NCBI GenBank assembly: GCA_009731425.1
Contig: AP018794.1
Location: 2,611,960-2,675,959 of the forward strand
Reading direction: 5' to 3'
DNA from: Lachnospiraceae bacterium KM106-2
GTDB taxonomy: Bacteria; Bacillota; Clostridia; Lachnospirales; Lachnospiraceae
Length of the DNA: 64,000 bases
Position numbers and translations under genes: made by a program. Within the stretch, counting starts at the first letter, position 1, and each line of letters begins with the position of its first letter. The notes under the pieces are model-generated. The model made no database searches and was not told where the DNA came from. It worked only from the letters and a program-made list of their open reading frames with translations. This document shows positions 61,759 to 64,000 of this stretch, in pieces.

Positions 61759-62517
61759 TTATTCATAATATAAACATACATTTTTTTCATCTATGTTTTG
61801 TATTTTTATATCCATATCATATATTTCTTTTAAAATATGCTCTGTCATAATTTCTTTGTTTTCACCTTGATGCATAATCTGTCCCTGCTTCATAGCAATT
61901 ACATAATCTGCATAATACGATACAAAGTTTATATCATGGATTACTACTAATACCGTCTTTCCAAGCTCATGTACTAATTTCCTTAAGACTTTCATAATTT
62001 GAACCGAGTGTTTCATATCTAAGTTATTTAACGGTTCATCTAAGAATACATATTCTGTATCCTGTGCTACTACCATAGCAATATGAGCTAACTGACGCTG
62101 ACCACCACTTAATTCATCAAGATAAGAATCCTGTAAGTGACTAATTCCTAAGTATTCTAATGCTTCGTCTACTTTGCTATGATCTTCCGTAGTAAGTTTT
62201 CCCTTTGAATATGGAAATCGACCAAAACTAACTAATTCTCGTACCGTCAAACGAACATTTAAATGATTTGACTGTTTTAAGATCGATAATCGTTTACTAA
62301 TATCCTCACTCTTTTGTGTACTTAATTCTTTCTCATCTAAATAGATCTCACCACTATCTTTTGATAAAGTTCTTGTAATGATAGAAAGAAGAGTACTTTT
62401 ACCAGCTCCATTACTTCCGATGAAAGCAATTATCTTACCTTTTGGAATGGTAAGGCTGACATCATTGATTACTGGCTTGTTTCCATATTTTTTTACTATA
62501 CTTTTAACACTGATCAT
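61759..62517 (-). CDS. Iron-siderophore ABC transporter ATP-binding protein
   Basis: 252 residues. Walker A GSNGAGKST, Q-loop LKQSNHLN, signature DELSGGQRQLAHIA, Walker B YVFLDEPLNNLD and the H-loop VLVVIHD are present, the FecE/YclP pattern. It powers siderophore uptake from the cytoplasmic face. Its start overlaps the stop of the upstream permease by four bases (ATGA), so they are translationally coupled. Confidence 0.93.
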   Translation of the reverse strand: MISVKSIVKKYGNKPVINDVSLTIPKGKIIAFIGSNGAGKSTLLSIITRTLSKDSGEIYLDEKELSTQKSEDISKRLSILKQSNHLNVRLTVRELVSFGRFPYSKGKLTTEDHSKVDEALEYLGISHLQDSYLDELSGGQRQLAHIAMVVAQDTEYVFLDEPLNNLDMKHSVQIMKVLRKLVHELGKTVLVVIHDINFVSYYADYVIAMKQGQIMHQGENKEIMTEHILKEIYDMDIKIQNIDEKNVCLYYE

Positions 62518-63470
62518 GTCTTACTCTCCTTCATCATTTGGTAGATAAAGTAAATACCACCTACAAAATTCACGATTACACTTAACGATGTACTAAAACT
62601 CAATACCTTTTCTACGAAAATGAGTCCTGCTGTTAATAAAATACATCCTATCAGTACTGCACCCATCACCAACTTCGTATGTCGATATGTTTTCATAAAC
62701 TCTCTGCTTAAGCTGACAAGTAGAATTCCTAAGAATGTAATTGGTCCAACTAGCGCAGTTGAAATAGATATCAGCACCGATACACTAATTAATGTACGAA
62801 GTACTACTTTTTTATATGGAACCCCAAGATTAATGGCATGTTCCTCTCCTAATGAGATTACATCAAGGTATTTATAGTCTCTGTAACTAATGATTCCTAC
62901 AATCATAACAATGACCACACAAATTCCAAATAGTCCGTTATTTACATTATTAAAACTTGCAAACATCTTTCCTTGTAATACTAAAAATTCATTCGGATCA
63001 AGCAATACCTGCATAAATGTAGACATTCCGCTAAATAGCGTTCCAAAGATCATTCCGACTAACACAAGGTAATAGATATTCCTTACATCTCCACGGAATA
63101 GGACAAGGAATAAGAGGCAACTTACTCCAATCATAATTCCAATGGATAAGAAAAATTCTGTATACCCTGTCATCATAGCTAACTGTCTTGAACCGAAGGC
63201 ATATACGACAAATGTCTGAATGAATAAGTATAATGAATCTAATCCCATCACACCAGGTGTTAGAATACGATTGTTGGTAATCGTCTGAAATACTACGGAA
63301 GAATAACCAATACAAAAACTGATTAAAACAATGGTTCCTACTTTGATCAATCTTCTAGGCAAGAAGAAATCTATATTACGTGAATTTAATCCCCACACCG
63401 TAAATATGGTTAATAAAATTGCTGAAAAGACAACTAACAGCAACAGTTTATTCTGTTTTATCTTACTCAT
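62514..63470 (-). CDS. Iron-siderophore ABC transporter permease (YclO/FecC type)
   Basis: 318 residues with nine or ten membrane segments. FecCD family signs are NRILTPGVMGLDSLYLFIQT near the start, GEEHAINLGVPYKKV (coupling loop) and LVGPITFLGILLVSLSREFM. It is the second permease subunit, heterodimeric with the next one upstream (63476 onward), five bases away. It overlaps the ATPase gene by four bases. Confidence 0.93.
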   Translation of the reverse strand: MSKIKQNKLLLLVVFSAILLTIFTVWGLNSRNIDFFLPRRLIKVGTIVLISFCIGYSSVVFQTITNNRILTPGVMGLDSLYLFIQTFVVYAFGSRQLAMMTGYTEFFLSIGIMIGVSCLLFLVLFRGDVRNIYYLVLVGMIFGTLFSGMSTFMQVLLDPNEFLVLQGKMFASFNNVNNGLFGICVVIVMIVGIISYRDYKYLDVISLGEEHAINLGVPYKKVVLRTLISVSVLISISTALVGPITFLGILLVSLSREFMKTYRHTKLVMGAVLIGCILLTAGLIFVEKVLSFSTSLSVIVNFVGGIYFIYQMMKESKT

Positions 63471-63475
63471 TTTAG

Positions 63476-64000
63476 TTACCCTTTCTTTCGTAATAATAAG
63501 ATTAAGAATAATATGCTACCTACAATACTCACTACAACACTGATCGATACTTCATATGGTGCAAGAATACTTCTTCCGATAATATCACAAATTAGTAAGA
63601 AGATCGCCCCTAATACAGCCGTATCGAATAACGTATTTTTAAGATTATCGCCTTTATATAGTGCAATTAAGTTAGGAACAACTAGTCCGACAAATGGAAC
63701 AGATCCAATTGTAACAACAACTAAAGTTGTAATAAATGCAACTAATCCCATTCCGATCATAGTAACTACTTTATGATTTAGTCCAAGACTGATGGCAAAT
63801 CCCTCACCCATTCCTGCAATTGTAAATTGATTTGCATAGAGATATGCAATAATAAGTACTGGAATTCCAAGGAATAGCATTTCATAATTTCCTTTTACAA
63901 CAAGTGAGAAATTCCCCTGAAGCCAAGATGACATATTCTGAATCATATCATAACGATTGGCTAAAAATGTAGTAATCGAGCTAACAACATTACCAAGCAT
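63476..64000 (-). CDS. Iron-siderophore ABC transporter permease (YclN type), 5' end outside window
   Basis: The last 174 or more residues of a FecCD-type permease. IAGMGEGFAISLGLNHKVVT is the coupling region and VTIGSVPFVGLVVPNLIALY the conserved VGLxxPHxx-like motif, with several membrane segments. A full member has about 315 residues, so the N-terminal half lies beyond position 64000. The ATG at the very edge is internal. It is the first visible gene of the operon. Confidence 0.9.
   Translation of the reverse strand: MLGNVVSSITTFLANRYDMIQNMSSWLQGNFSLVVKGNYEMLFLGIPVLIIAYLYANQFTIAGMGEGFAISLGLNHKVVTMIGMGLVAFITTLVVVTIGSVPFVGLVVPNLIALYKGDNLKNTLFDTAVLGAIFLLICDIIGRSILAPYEVSISVVVSIVGSILFLILLLRKKG

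Overview
The window is chromosomal DNA from a low-GC, Gram-positive anaerobe, most likely a Lachnospiraceae-type member of Clostridia. This is inferred from the A/T-rich sequence with strong AGGAGG ribosome-binding sites, the many lysine-rich FN3/LRR/Ig-like surface proteins, two chemoreceptors, a YesM/YesN-type two-component system, DUF4825 and HAAS membrane proteins, and a siroheme sulfite/nitrite reductase. I saw no rRNA, tRNA, CRISPR array or intact transposase. Most genes lie on the minus strand in short operons closed by clear hairpin terminators.

Layout. 1-12.8 kb holds a cut-off metallophosphoesterase, an SBBP beta-propeller/LRR protein, a Cache chemoreceptor, a YeiH-type exporter divergent from its LysR regulator, two coupled alpha/beta hydrolases, tRNA-dihydrouridine synthase, a small-subunit pseudouridine synthase with YwbE, and a secreted NlpC/P60 endopeptidase. 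12.9-23 kb holds a HAD phosphatase, sulfite/nitrite reductase, a membrane protein, and a cell-surface operon (transpeptidase-only PBP, O-antigen-ligase-like polymerase, FN3 surface protein).

23-48 kb is the metabolic centre, a large glycan-utilisation region in two halves. The first operon (34506 down to 23077) encodes a CUT2/ribose-type ABC importer with an unusual binding lipoprotein, a beta-phosphoglucomutase-like HAD enzyme, a GH3 enzyme, a GH78 alpha-L-rhamnosidase and, overlapping it, a chemoreceptor. A divergent AraC regulator sits beside it. The second operon (44647 down to 35794) encodes a CUT1 importer, a GH106-like enzyme and a secreted GH3 enzyme, and is divergent from a YesM/YesN-type sensor kinase/regulator pair. 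Two rhamnosidase-type families and a YesMN-type regulator suggest plant rhamnose-containing glycans as substrate. This is an inference.

48-54 kb contains a B-box/membrane protein, a secreted propeller protein, and a decayed island: a TPR-gene fragment and an ABC efflux system whose permease is frameshifted and truncated. The island is flanked by direct copies of an 18-bp sequence that look like remnants of insertion-element ends. 54-64 kb has a subtilisin-like protease, a large LRR surface protein, a tiny Cys/Gly-rich protein, a 59-residue ORF, aroC, a PadR/HAAS/DUF4825 cassette, and a siderophore ABC importer cut by the window end.

Items most worth a second look are the Cys/Gly-rich miniprotein, the chemoreceptor wired into a rhamnosidase/ABC operon, the PadR promoter that removes the usual start codon, the broken ABC island, and a GTCGAWA motif shared upstream of several cell-wall and chemotaxis genes.
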